A DNA stretch of 64,000 bases from Burkholderia sp. BCC0506 (GCF_902833145.1 NZ_CADFEN010000003.1:372001-436000), one strand, 5' to 3'; shown: positions 1-8,826, numbered from the stretch's first letter. Notes: generated by a model from the letters alone, not told the origin. Numbers and translations are program-made.

Positions 1-2
1 AC

Positions 3-365
3 GACCTGCTCGTGCAGACGCACGTGCTCGGCGCGCAGATCACGGCTGCCGCGCCGCTGATCCGCAGCGCCTGCGCGGCCGACGGCGGCCTCGCGCACGA
101 CGACGCGCTGCAGCGCGGTCTCGCCGCCGTGCTCGACAATCTCGAGAAGGCCGAAGCCGGCGAGCCGCCGCCTGCGGACCACCTCGAAGCGTCGAAGCAG
201 ATCACGCGCGATCTCGATGCGATGGTCGTGTCCGCGGAACAATCCGATGCGGTCGGCGCCGAGCTCACGCACGACCTGAAGGTGCTCGCGCACCAGTGCA
301 AGCAGATGCTCGCGTCGTCGCTGCTGATCCGCAAGGATGCGAGCGTGATCCGCCTGCCCGCCTGA
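3..365 (+). CDS. 3' end of an unidentified protein (possibly FUSC/YccS-type)
   Basis: The reading frame is open from the window edge to a TGA at 363-365, so only the last 120 residues are visible. They form a largely alpha-helical, charged segment without membrane spans. A GTG at position 12 could start a 117-residue protein, but the frame is open before it and no ribosome-binding site is visible, so I treat this as a truncated gene. The sequence loosely resembles the cytoplasmic C-terminus of FUSC/YccS-type membrane proteins, a weak impression only. The neighbouring sequence outside the window would settle the identity. Confidence 0.5.
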   Translation, partial: DLLVQTHVLGAQITAAAPLIRSACAADGGLAHDDALQRGLAAVLDNLEKAEAGEPPPADHLEASKQITRDLDAMVVSAEQSDAVGAELTHDLKVLAHQCKQMLASSLLIRKDASVIRLPA

Positions 366-559
366 GCCCGAATGTCCGCGCCGGCAGGCCGGCCCGCGCA
401 CGCCGCGGATCGGCCACCGGCGCGCGCCGATTCAACGATCCCCGAAGCATGCGTCACCCGTTCCGCACGGCCCGCGCCTCCCGCGCCCAGCCGCCCCACG
501 CCCCATTCCGCTTGCCGCGCCAGTCAGGGAATACCCGATTCCGGTCACCGCGTCCGGCT

Positions 560-598
560 TGCTATCATGCGTTCACATTCAAGTTGTATAGACAACTT
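560..598 (+). promoter_or_regulatory. Extended -10 promoter and HutC-like palindromic operator upstream of proY
   Basis: TGCTATCAT at 560-568 reads as an extended -10 element. It is followed at 581-598 by the near-perfect palindrome AAGTTGTATAGACAACTT (7-bp arms, 4-bp centre). Operators of the form TTGTATNNACAA are typical of the HutC branch of the GntR family, which represses histidine-utilisation genes. The palindrome would cover the region just after the transcription start, a normal repressor position. No hut regulator is in the window, so the partner is inferred. Confidence 0.55.
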
Positions 599-656
599 GG
601 GGCAATCGAACCGGCCCCGCTCACCCGGTTCGTCGCATAACGATATCGGAGACTCG

Positions 657-2024
657 ATGAAAAACTTGCAGCGCCACCTGAGCGCGCGGCACATCCGCTT
701 TCTCGCGCTCGGCTCGGCGATCGGCACGGGCCTGTTCTACGGTTCCGCGTCCGCAATCCAGCTCGCGGGCCCGGCCGTGATCCTTGCGTACATCCTGGGC
801 GGCGCGGCCGTCTACATGGTGATGCGCGCGCTCGGCGAGATGGCCGTGCGCGAGCCCGTCGCGGGCTCGTTCGGCCACTACGCGACCGAGAACCTCGGCC
901 CGTTCGCGGGTTTCGTCACGGGCTGGACCTACACGCTCGAAATGGTGATCGTCGCGATCGCCGACATCACCGCGTTCGGCATCTACATGGGCTTCTGGTT
1001 TCCGGATGTTCCGCAATGGATCTGGGTGCTCGGCGTCGTCGCGATCATCTGCGGGCTCAATCTGTGCCACGTGAAGGTGTTCGGCGAGCTCGAATTCTGG
1101 CTGTCGATCATCAAGGTCGGCGCGATCGTCGCGATGATCGGCGGCGGCGTCGCGATCCTGCTGACCGGCATGCACTTCGGTCATTCGGCCGACGTGCCGA
1201 CGTTCGCGAACCTGTGGAACCACGGTGGCTTCCTGCCGAACGGTGTCGGCGGGCTGATCGCGTCGCTGTCGGTCGTGATCTTCGCGTACGGCGGGATCGA
1301 GGTGATCGGGATGAGCGCCGGCGAGGCGAAGGACCCGGAGCGCGTGATTCCGCGCGCGATCAACGCGGTACCTGCCCGGATCCTGCTGTTCTACGTGCTG
1401 ACGATGGTCGTGCTGATGTCGATCAGCCCATGGACCGGCGTGGGCAGCGACGGCAGCCCGTTCGTGCAGATCTTCTCGGCGCTCGGCGTGAAATCGGCCG
1501 CGACGATCCTGAACCTCGTCGTGATCAGTGCGGCGATCTCGGCGATCAACAGCGACATCTTCGGCGCGGGCCGGATGATGTTCGGAATGGCGCGGCAGGG
1601 CCAGGCGCCGCGCGTGCTGACGACGACGTCGCGCCACGGCGTGCCGTGGGTCACGGTGCTCGTGATGGCCGGCGCGCTGCTGGTGGGCGTGCTGCTCAAT
1701 TACCTGATGCCGAAGGACGTGTTCCTGATGGTCGCCGCGATCGCGACGTTCGCGACCGTGTGGGTGTGGCTGATGATCCTGCTGTCGCAGGTGGCGATGC
1801 GTCGCCGCCTGTCGAGCGCCGAAGTCGCCGCGCTGAAGTTCAAGGTGCCGCTGTGGCCCGTCGCGCCGGCGCTGACGATCGCCTTCATGGGCTTCGTGAT
1901 CGTGATGCTCGGCTGGTTCGAGGATACGCGCGTTGCGCTGTATGTCGGCGCGGCGTGGCTCGCGCTGCTCGCGGCCGTGTTCTACGCGCGGATCCGCCCG
2001 AAATTCGCGCCTGCGTCACGTTGA
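657..2024 (+). CDS. proY: Proline-specific amino-acid permease (APC superfamily)
   Basis: This 455-residue inner-membrane transporter imports an amino acid, probably proline or histidine, by cation symport. It has about twelve hydrophobic segments. The N-terminal motif around [13 protein letters not shown] and the later [20 protein letters not shown] match the amino-acid/polyamine/organocation (AAT) permeases. ATG 657 is chosen because it starts the conserved N-terminus and is preceded by GGAGA at 648-652; the longer open frame upstream is not family-like. A HutC-like palindrome lies 59-76 nt upstream, which suggests induction by histidine or its breakdown product. Substrate is inferred from family resemblance. 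Confidence 0.88.
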   Translation: MKNLQRHLSARHIRFLALGSAIGTGLFYGSASAIQLAGPAVILAYILGGAAVYMVMRALGEMAVREPVAGSFGHYATENLGPFAGFVTGWTYTLEMVIVAIADITAFGIYMGFWFPDVPQWIWVLGVVAIICGLNLCHVKVFGELEFWLSIIKVGAIVAMIGGGVAILLTGMHFGHSADVPTFANLWNHGGFLPNGVGGLIASLSVVIFAYGGIEVIGMSAGEAKDPERVIPRAINAVPARILLFYVLTMVVLMSISPWTGVGSDGSPFVQIFSALGVKSAATILNLVVISAAISAINSDIFGAGRMMFGMARQGQAPRVLTTTSRHGVPWVTVLVMAGALLVGVLLNYLMPKDVFLMVAAIATFATVWVWLMILLSQVAMRRRLSSAEVAALKFKVPLWPVAPALTIAFMGFVIVMLGWFEDTRVALYVGAAWLALLAAVFYARIRPKFAPASR

Positions 2025-2169
2025 CGCACGGCTGACCTGCCCGTGCGGCGCGCCGGTTCCGGCGCGCCTTCCGTCGTTCCGGTCCGCGCGAGGCCCGTCG
2101 CGCCGGACACCACGGACTCCGCGCTGCATGCCTCGTGTGCACGACCCGATCGGGTCGCGCACCGGCACG

Positions 2170-2331
2170 TCAGTGCGACGCCGCGCTCGCGGCCTCGGCC
2201 GGATGGGCCTCGTCGTACGCGCGCTTCTGCGAAATCGCGTTGTACAGGATCGTCCCGATCACGAGCAGCACGGCCACGACGATCAGGATGCTCACGTTGC
2301 GGACAGGGTTCTTCTTGCGCTGATCGTTCAT
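2170..2331 (-). CDS. 53-residue single-span membrane protein, function unknown
   Basis: A short reading frame (ATG at 2331, TGA at 2170-2172) encodes 53 residues. A basic N-terminus (MNDQRKKNPVRN) is followed by one strongly hydrophobic helix at about residues 14-31 and a polar alanine-rich tail. The charge pattern predicts the N-terminus in the cytoplasm. It lies convergent to proY and divergent from the iron-transport operon. The codon choice is GC3-rich like its neighbours, which supports real coding. I do not recognise a family; annotation pipelines with a 60-residue cut-off would miss it. Confidence 0.6.
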   Translation of the reverse strand: MNDQRKKNPVRNVSILIVVAVLLVIGTILYNAISQKRAYDEAHPAEAASAASH

Positions 2332-2485
2332 GGTCGGTACGGCTCCGTCTGATTCGTCGAAGCGGGCATTCTACGCGCTTGCGCCCGTGCTGCGCCGCCG
2401 CGTGTGCCGATCGCCGTCCCCGCCGGCTCCGCCGCCTCGCACACGCTTTCCGCGCGCTTTCATTTGTTAATCGTTCCCATTTCGA

Positions 2486-2515
2486 TTTAGAATCCCAAAT
2501 CTTTCATTTTGTAAT
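2486..2515 (+). promoter_or_regulatory. Probable promoter of the iron ABC-transporter operon
   Basis: A locally AT-rich stretch holds TTTAGA (2486-2491) and TGTAAT (2510-2515) with an 18-bp spacer. Just upstream, GTTAATCGTTCCCATTTC resembles a Fur box only loosely (about 12 of 18 positions by eye). Iron repression through Fur is therefore plausible but unproven. Confidence 0.35.
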
Positions 2516-2585
2516 GTTTCGGGGCGCTCGGGCGGCAGGCGCGCCCCGGAACGCTCCCTCGTCCACCTGCCGCACCGGAGTCTTC

Positions 2586-3635
2586 ATGTCGAATCCGCGC
2601 ACCCGCCTGCTGCCGCTCGCCGGCGCCCTCACCCTGGCCCTGGCCACGACCGCTTTCGCGCCGCTTGCGCACGCGGCCGAGGAAGTGAGCCTGTACACCA
2701 CCCGCGAGCCGAAGCTGATCCAGCCGCTCATCGACGCATTCACGAAGCAGAGCGGCGTCAAGGTCAACACGGTGTTCGTGAAGGACGGCCTGCTCGAACG
2801 CGTGAAGGCGGAAGGCGCGCAGTCGCCGGCCGACGTGCTGATGACGGTCGACGTCGGCAACCTGCTCGATCTCGTCGACGGCGGCGTCACGCAACCGGTG
2901 CGCTCGAAGGCGCTCGACGACGCGATTCCCGCGAACCTGCGCGGCGCGAACGGCGACTGGTACGCGCTGTCGCTGCGCGACCGCGTGCTGTACGTCGAAA
3001 AGGACCTGAAGGTCGATGCGTTCCGCTACGAGGATCTCGCCGATCCGAAATGGAAGGGCAAGGTCTGCATCCGGTCGGGCCAGCATCCGTACAACACCGC
3101 GCTCGTCGCGGCGATGATCGCGCACGACGGCGAGGCCGCGACCGAGAAATGGCTGCGCGGCGTGAAGGCGAACCTGGCGCGCAAGGCGACGGGCGGCGAC
3201 CGCGACGTCGCGCGCGACATCCTCGGCGGCATCTGCGACGTCGGCCTCGCGAACGCCTACTACGTCGGCCACATGAAAAATGCGGAACCGGGAAGCGACG
3301 CGCGCAAATGGGGCGACGCAATCAAGGTCGTACGCCCGACGTTCGCGAATACGAAGAGCGGCGGCACGCACGTGAACATCAGCGGCGCGACGGTGGCCAA
3401 GCACGCGCCGCACAAGGCCAATGCCGTGAAGCTGCTCGAATACCTGGTATCGCCGGAAGCGCAGGCGCTGTACGCGCAGGCGAACTACGAATACCCGGTG
3501 CGCGCGAACGTGAAGCTCGACCCGGTGATCGCGAGCTTCGGCACGCTGAAGGTCGATCCGCTGCCGCTGGCGGACATCGCGAAGCATCGCAAGCAGGCGA
3601 GTCAGCTCGTCGACAAGGTCGGCTTTGACAACTGA
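2586..3635 (+). CDS. Fe(III)-type ABC transporter, periplasmic binding protein (FbpA/AfuA family)
   Basis: A 349-residue secreted protein with a signal peptide ending near LAHAA-EE (about residue 30). The mature start EVSLYTTREPKLIQPLIDAFTK is typical of ferric-ion binding proteins of the FbpA/FutA group, and paired tyrosines appear late in the chain (NAYYVGH), the usual Fe(III) ligands of this family. It captures Fe(III) in the periplasm and hands it to the permease encoded next. ATG 2586 is chosen because it gives an ideal signal peptide; the frame is open further upstream without coding character. It is the first gene of a three-gene operon and overlaps the permease gene by 11 nt. Confidence 0.88.
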   Translation: MSNPRTRLLPLAGALTLALATTAFAPLAHAAEEVSLYTTREPKLIQPLIDAFTKQSGVKVNTVFVKDGLLERVKAEGAQSPADVLMTVDVGNLLDLVDGGVTQPVRSKALDDAIPANLRGANGDWYALSLRDRVLYVEKDLKVDAFRYEDLADPKWKGKVCIRSGQHPYNTALVAAMIAHDGEAATEKWLRGVKANLARKATGGDRDVARDILGGICDVGLANAYYVGHMKNAEPGSDARKWGDAIKVVRPTFANTKSGGTHVNISGATVAKHAPHKANAVKLLEYLVSPEAQALYAQANYEYPVRANVKLDPVIASFGTLKVDPLPLADIAKHRKQASQLVDKVGFDN

Positions 3636-5319
3636 CGCATCGCCGGCCGGCGCCCGCCGCGAGCCGCGCGGGCCGCATCGTCGTCTGCGGCCGCGCGCGG
3701 GCAGCCTGTGGCTGCTCGCGGCGCTGACCATCGCCGCGGCGGTCGCGGCGCCGCTCGCGGTGCTCGTCGCCGCCGCGTTCGACGCCGATCTCGCGCACTG
3801 GCGGCATCTCGCCGAATTCGTGCTGCCGCAGGCGCTCGTCAATACGTTATTGCTGCTCGCCGGGGTCGGCACGATCGTGTCGATCGTCGGCACCGGCTGC
3901 GCATGGCTCGTCACCGCGTACGATTTTCCCGGCCGACGGATCCTGACCTGGGCGCTGCTGCTGCCGCTCGCCGTCCCCACCTACATCGTCGCGTTCGCGT
4001 ATCTCGACCTGCTGCATCCGATCGGCCCCGTGCAGGGCGCGATCCGCTGGGTGCTCGGCTTCGACAGCCCGCGCCAGTTTCGCCTGCCCGACCTGCGCTC
4101 GCTGCCCGGCGCGATCTTCGTGCTCGGCTTCGTGCTGTATCCGTACGTCTACCTGAGCACGCGCGCGATGTTCGTCACGCAATCCGCGAGCCTGCTCGAA
4201 GCCGCGCGCACGCTCGGCGCCGGCCGCCTCGCGACGTTCTGGCGCGTCGTCGTGCCGCTGGCCCGGCCGGCGATCGCGGTCGGCGTGAGCCTCGCGCTGC
4301 TGGAAACGCTCAACGACATCGGCGCGTCGGAATTTCTCGGCGTGCAGACGCTGACCGTGTCCGTCTACACGACGTGGATCACGCGCTCCGATCTCGCCGG
4401 CGCCGCGCAGATCGCACTTGCGATGCTCGCGATCGTCGTCGGCATGATCGCGCTCGAACGCTACGGGCGCCGCCGCCAGCGCTACGCGCACGGCCGGCGC
4501 ATGCGGCCGATCGCGCCGCGCCGCCTGACCGGCGCGGCCGCGCTGGGCGCCGCGGTGCTCGGCTGGCTGCCCGTCCTGCTCGGCTTCGGCGCGCCGGCCG
4601 CGTACCTCGCGGTCGAGACCGGCAAGCGGTTGCATCTCGTCGGCGGCATATCCGCGCAACTGATGACGGGGCTCGCGAACACGCTGACGATCGCGGCAAC
4701 CGCCACCGCCGCGACGCTTGCGTGCGGGCTCGTCGTCGCGTGGGCCGCCCGCGCGCAGCGCGATAGCGCCCGCGCGGGCCCTGCCCGCCTGTGCGCGCGG
4801 ATCGCGAGCCTCGGCTACGCGGTGCCGGGCACCGTGCTCGCGATCGGGCTGCTGATTCCGTTCGCCACGGCCGACCGGCTGTTCGGCGCGGCGCTCGGCC
4901 GCGACGGGCTGCTGCTGATGGGCTCGGTCACCGCGCTCGTGATCGCCTATACCGTGCGCTTCCTCGCGATCCCGGCCGGCGGCATCGAGGCCGGCCTCGC
5001 GCGTATTCCGCCGTCGCTCGAACAGGCCGCGCGCTCGCTCGGCGAGACGGCCGGCGGCACGCTGCGCCGCGTCCACCTGCCGCTGTTGCGGCCCGCGCTC
5101 ACGACGAGCGCGCTGCTGGTGTTCGTCGACGCGATGAAGGAATTGCCGGCGACGCTGCTGCTGCGCCCGCTGAACTTCGACACGCTCGCGACGTGGCTGT
5201 ATGCGGAAGCCGCGCGCGGCACCTATGAAGAAGGCGCGGTCGCCGCGCTCGCGATCGTGCTGGCCGGGCTCGTGCCCGTGATCCTGCTCGCACGCACGCG
5301 CCACAAGATCGGAGCCTGA
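3625..5319 (+). CDS. Fe(III)-type ABC transporter, fused permease (FbpB family)
   Basis: A 564-residue inner-membrane protein with two homologous permease halves in one chain, as in FbpB. Each half carries an EAA-type loop contacting the ATPase: EAARTLGAGRLATFWRVVVP near residue 192 and EQAARSLGETAGGTLRRVHL near residue 473. The start is TTG at 3625, overlapping the stop of the binding-protein gene by 11 nt, which suggests translational coupling; no ATG lies near the N-terminus. The gene ends 4 nt before the ATPase gene. Confidence 0.87.
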   Translation: MTTDASPAGARREPRGPHRRLRPRAGSLWLLAALTIAAAVAAPLAVLVAAAFDADLAHWRHLAEFVLPQALVNTLLLLAGVGTIVSIVGTGCAWLVTAYDFPGRRILTWALLLPLAVPTYIVAFAYLDLLHPIGPVQGAIRWVLGFDSPRQFRLPDLRSLPGAIFVLGFVLYPYVYLSTRAMFVTQSASLLEAARTLGAGRLATFWRVVVPLARPAIAVGVSLALLETLNDIGASEFLGVQTLTVSVYTTWITRSDLAGAAQIALAMLAIVVGMIALERYGRRRQRYAHGRRMRPIAPRRLTGAAALGAAVLGWLPVLLGFGAPAAYLAVETGKRLHLVGGISAQLMTGLANTLTIAATATAATLACGLVVAWAARAQRDSARAGPARLCARIASLGYAVPGTVLAIGLLIPFATADRLFGAALGRDGLLLMGSVTALVIAYTVRFLAIPAGGIEAGLARIPPSLEQAARSLGETAGGTLRRVHLPLLRPALTTSALLVFVDAMKELPATLLLRPLNFDTLATWLYAEAARGTYEEGAVAALAIVLAGLVPVILLARTRHKIGA

Positions 5320-5323
5320 CACC

Positions 5324-6097
5324 GTGAACCTGCTCGAACTCGACGACCTCTGCATCGCCTACGACACGCCGCACGGCCGCCGCACCGTGGTCGACGGCCT
5401 GAGCCTCGCGCTGCCGCGCGGCGACATCGGCTGCCTGCTCGGCGCGTCCGGCTGCGGCAAGACCACCGTGCTGCGCGCGATCGCCGGCTTCGAACCCGTG
5501 CGCACGGGGCGCATCGTGCTGGACGGCGTGCCCGTCGCGGCGCCGTCGCTCGACGTGCCGCCCGAGCGACGGCGCATCGGCATGATGTTCCAGGATTACG
5601 CGCTGTTCCCGCACCTGAGCGCGGCGGAGAACGTCGCGTTCGGCCTGCGCCGCATGCCGAAGGCCGAGCGGCGCCTGCGCGTCGCGGAGATGCTCGATCT
5701 GGTCGGCCTCGCCGATTCCGGCGACGCGTATCCGCACGAACTGTCGGGCGGCCAGCAGCAGCGCGTCGCGCTCGCGCGCGCACTCGCGCCGTCGCCGGAA
5801 TTGCTGCTCCTCGACGAGCCGTTCTCGAATCTCGACGTCGATACGCGCGAGCGGCTCGCATTCGAGCTACGCGACATCCTGAAGCACACGGGCCACACCG
5901 CGATCCTCGTCACGCACAATCAGGCGGAAGCGTTCGCGATCGCCGACCGGATCGGCGTGATGAAGGACGGCCGGCTCGCGCAATGGGATACGCCGTACGC
6001 GCTGCACCATCATCCGGCCAGCCCGTTCGTCGCGGATTTCGTGCGCCGCGACGTGCTCGCCGACGAACGCGCACGCGCGCTGGCGCGCGGCCTCTGA
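5324..6097 (+). CDS. Fe(III)-type ABC transporter, ATP-binding protein (FbpC-like, short form)
   Basis: A 257-residue ABC ATPase that powers the permease encoded just upstream. Walker A GASGCGKTT (about residues 40-48), Q-loop FQDYALF, signature LSGGQQQR, Walker B LLLLDEP and the H-loop VTHNQ are all intact. FbpC proteins usually have about 350 residues with a C-terminal regulatory TOBE-like domain; this one ends right after the nucleotide-binding domain, so it lacks that domain. GTG 5324 is the start that fits the operon spacing. Confidence 0.88.
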   Translation: MNLLELDDLCIAYDTPHGRRTVVDGLSLALPRGDIGCLLGASGCGKTTVLRAIAGFEPVRTGRIVLDGVPVAAPSLDVPPERRRIGMMFQDYALFPHLSAAENVAFGLRRMPKAERRLRVAEMLDLVGLADSGDAYPHELSGGQQQRVALARALAPSPELLLLDEPFSNLDVDTRERLAFELRDILKHTGHTAILVTHNQAEAFAIADRIGVMKDGRLAQWDTPYALHHHPASPFVADFVRRDVLADERARALARGL

Positions 6098-6128
6098 CGC
6101 CGCGCCGCCGGGCGCGACGGCATGCCCG

Positions 6129-6599
6129 TCAGGCGGGCTCGGCCAGATCGCGCACGGGCAGCGCGGTCGAATACTTGATCTGCTCCATCGCGAACGACGA
6201 ACTGACGTCGAACAGCGGCACCGTGCGAATCAGTTGCTTGTAGACGCGGTCGTAGTCGTCGATGCCGGCCACCACGACGCGCAGCAGGTAATCGGTCTCG
6301 CCGCTCATCCGGTAGACCTCGACCACTTCCGGCATGTCCCGCACCGCCTGCGTGAAGTGCTGCGCCCATTCCTCGGTGTGCTGGTTCGTGCGGATCGCGA
6401 CGAACACGGTCGTGCCGACCCCGAGCTTGCGCGGATCGCACAGCGCGACCTGCGCGCGAATCGCGCCGGTTTCCTTCAGCCGCTGCACGCGCTTCCAGCA
6501 CGGCGTCTGCGACAGGTTCACGCGCTGGGCCAGCTCCGCGATCGGCAGCGTGGCATCCGCCTGCAGCAGCTCCAGCAGCTTGCGATCGATGGCGTCCAT
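6129..6599 (-). CDS. Lrp/AsnC family transcriptional regulator
   Basis: A 156-residue regulator. The N-terminal winged helix-turn-helix (about residues 3-60) contains the diagnostic LLQADATLPIAELAQRVNLS and the conserved LSQTPCWKRVQRLKETG. The C-terminal half is the RAM/AsnC ligand-binding domain, with VEVYRMSGETDYLLRVVV. It probably senses an amino acid and controls a nearby metabolic gene. ATG 6599 matches the family start. A palindrome lies 19 nt upstream (6618-6634), suggesting autoregulation. It is convergent with the iron ABC operon and shares only 31 bp with it. Confidence 0.88.
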   Translation of the reverse strand: MDAIDRKLLELLQADATLPIAELAQRVNLSQTPCWKRVQRLKETGAIRAQVALCDPRKLGVGTTVFVAIRTNQHTEEWAQHFTQAVRDMPEVVEVYRMSGETDYLLRVVVAGIDDYDRVYKQLIRTVPLFDVSSSFAMEQIKYSTALPVRDLAEPA

Positions 6600-6617
6600 T
6601 TCTCCATTCCCTCGTCG

Positions 6618-6634
6618 ATAGAAATTTATTCTAT
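6618..6634. promoter_or_regulatory. AT-rich palindrome, probable Lrp/AsnC operator
   Basis: ATAGAA and TTCTAT form perfect 6-bp arms around the 5-bp centre ATTTA in an otherwise GC-rich context. Lrp/AsnC regulators bind AT-rich palindromes of about 13-17 bp, and this one sits 19 nt before the regulator's own start codon. Autorepression is the simplest reading. Confidence 0.5.
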
Positions 6635-6857
6635 TCATCCTGCCCGACGGGGAACAATATGAAAACTGTCTCGGGACGTCGACCGGTGTAAATACCGATC
6701 CGGCACCCATACGATGCTTCCGCCCCACGCTCGCCGCGCCAGACGAAACAGGCGACGCCACCGCCAGGGTGGAATCGCCTGAAATGGGCCGCGCGTCGCG
6801 GCCCGCATGTCGCGCCGGGGCGGGCCGGCGCTTGCACGCCGCCGGCCGCCCCGCCGC

Positions 6858-7499
6858 TCAATACGCGACCGTTGCGATCTCGCGCACGAAGCTGCCCTGT
6901 TCGAGCGTGTCGACGAACGCGACCGCGTAGTCTTCGGCCGAGATCTTGCTGTTGCCTTGCGCGTCCACGATCAGCTTGCCGGCGCCGGTGCGGAACGTGC
7001 CCGTGCGCTCGCCCGGCGCGATCAGCGCGGCCGGCGCGAAGAAGGTCCAGTCGAGATCGGCGGCCGTCTTCAGGTAGTCGAGCGCGTCGCGGTGCGCAAG
7101 CGCGACCGCCTTGTACGCGTCCGGGAAACCTTCGGTGTCGACGAGCTGCTTGCCCGGCGCGACCTCGAGCGAACCGGCACCGCCGACCACGACGAGCCGC
7201 TTCAGGCCGGCCTCGCGCGTACCGGCGACCAGCGCCTTCGCGGCCGCGACGACCTGTGCCGCCTGTTCCTGCTTCGGACCGTACGCGCTCGCGACGACGT
7301 CATGGCCCGGCAGCGCGGCCGCGATGCTGGCCGGGTCGAACAGGTCGGCCGCCTTCGCGGTGATGCCGTCGCCGGATGCCCCCGGATGGCGCGACAGCGC
7401 CGTGACGCGGTGGCCGCGCCGCACGGCTTCCGCCGCGATGCGCGAGCCGATCATGCCGGTGGCGCCGAACAGCGCGATATTCAACGAACGTTGCGTCAT
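6858..7499 (-). CDS. NAD(P)-binding oxidoreductase (NmrA/YwnB-like)
   Basis: A 213-residue Rossmann-fold protein. The N-terminal nucleotide-binding motif is [15 protein letters not shown], followed by VVASAYGP and [13 protein letters not shown], the pattern of atypical short-chain dehydrogenases related to B. subtilis YwnB. Its substrate cannot be read from sequence. It lies downstream of an Rrf2 regulator gene, with its own copy of the presumed Rrf2 operator 25 nt before the ATG. The ywnA (Rrf2)-ywnB pairing in B. subtilis is the same arrangement, so this is probably a stress-inducible enzyme repressed by that regulator. Confidence 0.82.
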   Translation of the reverse strand: MTQRSLNIALFGATGMIGSRIAAEAVRRGHRVTALSRHPGASGDGITAKAADLFDPASIAAALPGHDVVASAYGPKQEQAAQVVAAAKALVAGTREAGLKRLVVVGGAGSLEVAPGKQLVDTEGFPDAYKAVALAHRDALDYLKTAADLDWTFFAPAALIAPGERTGTFRTGAGKLIVDAQGNSKISAEDYAVAFVDTLEQGSFVREIATVAY

Positions 7500-7523
7500 A
7501 TCGATTCTCCACGAATGAAAATA

Positions 7524-7542
7524 TGTAACACAGTTAATTACA
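7524..7542. promoter_or_regulatory. Probable Rrf2-family operator, copy 1
   Basis: TGTAACACAGTTAATTACA: an inverted repeat TGTAA-N9-TTACA located 25-43 nt upstream of the oxidoreductase gene. It matches the copy at 8161-8179 in 15 of 19 positions, including every palindromic base. Confidence 0.68.
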
Positions 7543-7552
7543 GATAAGACCG

Positions 7553-7576
7553 AAAAAAACGGGGCGATACCCCCGT
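7553..7576 (-). terminator. Intrinsic terminator of the Rrf2 regulator gene
   Basis: On the minus strand ACGGGG-N6-CCCCGT is followed directly by seven T residues. It ends the regulator transcript before the oxidoreductase gene, so the two genes are separate transcription units, each with its own operator copy. Confidence 0.75.
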
Positions 7577-7657
7577 TGCGCCGATCGGCGCGCGTACGCG
7601 CCGTCCGGCTTCCTGCCCTGCCTGGGCCTGGCCCCCGTCATCGGCACCCGCCGACGA

Positions 7658-8113
7658 TCACCCGCCCGCGCGCGCCGCCCGCTGCGTGCGCTGCTCCAGA
7701 TCCAGCATGTCGGCCGTCACGTCGACGAGCGTGCGCGTCGCGAGCGACGCCTCCATCGCGCGCTGCGCGTCGCCGATATAGCCGGTCAGCACGCCCTGGA
7801 TGTGCCGCCCGACGAGGCAGGCCGGATTCGGCGCCTCGCGGTGCAGCGCGAACAGCTGCGCATCGTCCACCGCACGATACACGTCGAGCAGCGTGATCTC
7901 GCCGGGCTCGCGCGCCAGCAGCGCCCCGCCGCCCGCGCCGAGCTGGGACGTGGTCAAGCCTGCGGCCGCCAGCATCGACAGCAGCCGGCGAATCAGCGCC
8001 GGATTCGTATTCACGCTGCCCGCGATGACGTCGGACGACAGCGGCACGCCTTCCTGCATCGACAGCAAGGCGAGCACGTGAACGGCAAACGCGAACCGGC
8101 TGCTGGTATTCAT
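7658..8113 (-). CDS. Rrf2 family transcriptional regulator (YwnA-like)
   Basis: A 151-residue winged-helix repressor. The Rrf2 core is clear: FAFAVHVLALLS, then SSDVIAGSVNTNPALIRRLLSMLAAAGL as the recognition region, then a glycine-rich wing (GAGGGALLA). Only one cysteine is visible (in NPACLVG, near residue 101), so an Fe-S cluster of the three-Cys IscR/NsrR kind is unlikely; ligand or thiol-based sensing as in YwnA/CymR-like members fits better. ATG 8113 is chosen over an upstream in-frame start because it begins the family-conserved region. An operator-like inverted repeat 48 nt upstream suggests autoregulation. Confidence 0.85.
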   Translation of the reverse strand: MNTSSRFAFAVHVLALLSMQEGVPLSSDVIAGSVNTNPALIRRLLSMLAAAGLTTSQLGAGGGALLAREPGEITLLDVYRAVDDAQLFALHREAPNPACLVGRHIQGVLTGYIGDAQRAMEASLATRTLVDVTADMLDLEQRTQRAARAGG

Positions 8114-8160
8114 TCCTGACTCACTCGGCGACGTCGGCTCGACCCGCAACCGGCGACATG

Positions 8161-8179
8161 TGTAACCATCATAATTACA
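8161..8179. promoter_or_regulatory. Probable Rrf2-family operator, copy 2
   Basis: TGTAACCATCATAATTACA: the same TGTAA-N9-TTACA inverted repeat as at 7524-7542, here upstream of the regulator's own gene. Between the copies the first six (TGTAAC) and last eight bases (TAATTACA) are identical. Confidence 0.68.
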
Positions 8180-8203
8180 TTTTGCGGATCGTGCAAGCCC
8201 GCG

Positions 8204-8632
8204 TCACTCGCCGCTCGCGGGTTTCGCGCCGGCGGCGTTCTGCTGGCTCCACTGCTGGAGCTTCTTGCCGGCTTCGGCGATCTTCGCGCCGGCTTCGGAA
8301 GCGGCATGCGCGACGACCGCGGACGCCGCCGCGTCGATCTGCGCCTGTGCGGCCGACGCGAGGCCGCTCGCGGACAACGGCGGCACGGCCGACGCCGCGG
8401 ACGCGATGCCGGCCTTCGCCGCGTTGATCTGTTGATTGACGGTGCTCGCCACTTGGTCGAGCGCCTTGGCTGCGTTGTTCGCGGCATCGGCGGCCGCGCT
8501 CGCGGCCGTATCGGGTTGCGCGGCCGGCGTGCCGGATTTCTCGCAGCCCGCGAGCAACAGCAGCGCACCGGCGGCCACGGCCGTCAGCACGAACCCGGGC
8601 ATGCGACGCGCCCGCGATGTCTTCATGTTCAT
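8204..8632 (-). CDS. Small alanine-rich lipoprotein, function unknown
   Basis: About 142 residues, with a lipoprotein signal peptide ending at the lipobox LLLLAGC (cysteine near residue 30). The mature part is a long alanine-rich heptad-like stretch, predicted to be helical, with no recognisable domain. It would be anchored in the membrane on the periplasmic side. ATG 8632 and ATG 8626 are both possible starts and a TTG lies at 8638; the first ATG after an AGAG-type ribosome-binding site is preferred. Confidence 0.72.
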   Translation of the reverse strand: MNMKTSRARRMPGFVLTAVAAGALLLLAGCEKSGTPAAQPDTAASAAADAANNAAKALDQVASTVNQQINAAKAGIASAASAVPPLSASGLASAAQAQIDAAASAVVAHAASEAGAKIAEAGKKLQQWSQQNAAGAKPASGE

Positions 8633-8826
8633 CAGCAATCTCTGGCCGCGCGTGGCACGGCCTCGTAGTTGGACCGGTGTCGATGATACCGCCTGTGGAA
8701 CGGGCTCAATGACGACCCGCCATTAAAAATGCCTTTCAATTTCGGATTCGTCTGATTCAATCGCAGGCGCCTGGCCTCTAAAGTGGGCAGCTTCAATTCG
8801 CTTCGTACGTGCCCCTTTTCCTCGTC

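Noticed and set aside
2459-2481. A confident Fur box upstream of the iron operon.
   Set aside because: The match is only partial (about 12 of 18 positions) and the AT-rich sequence may simply be the promoter.
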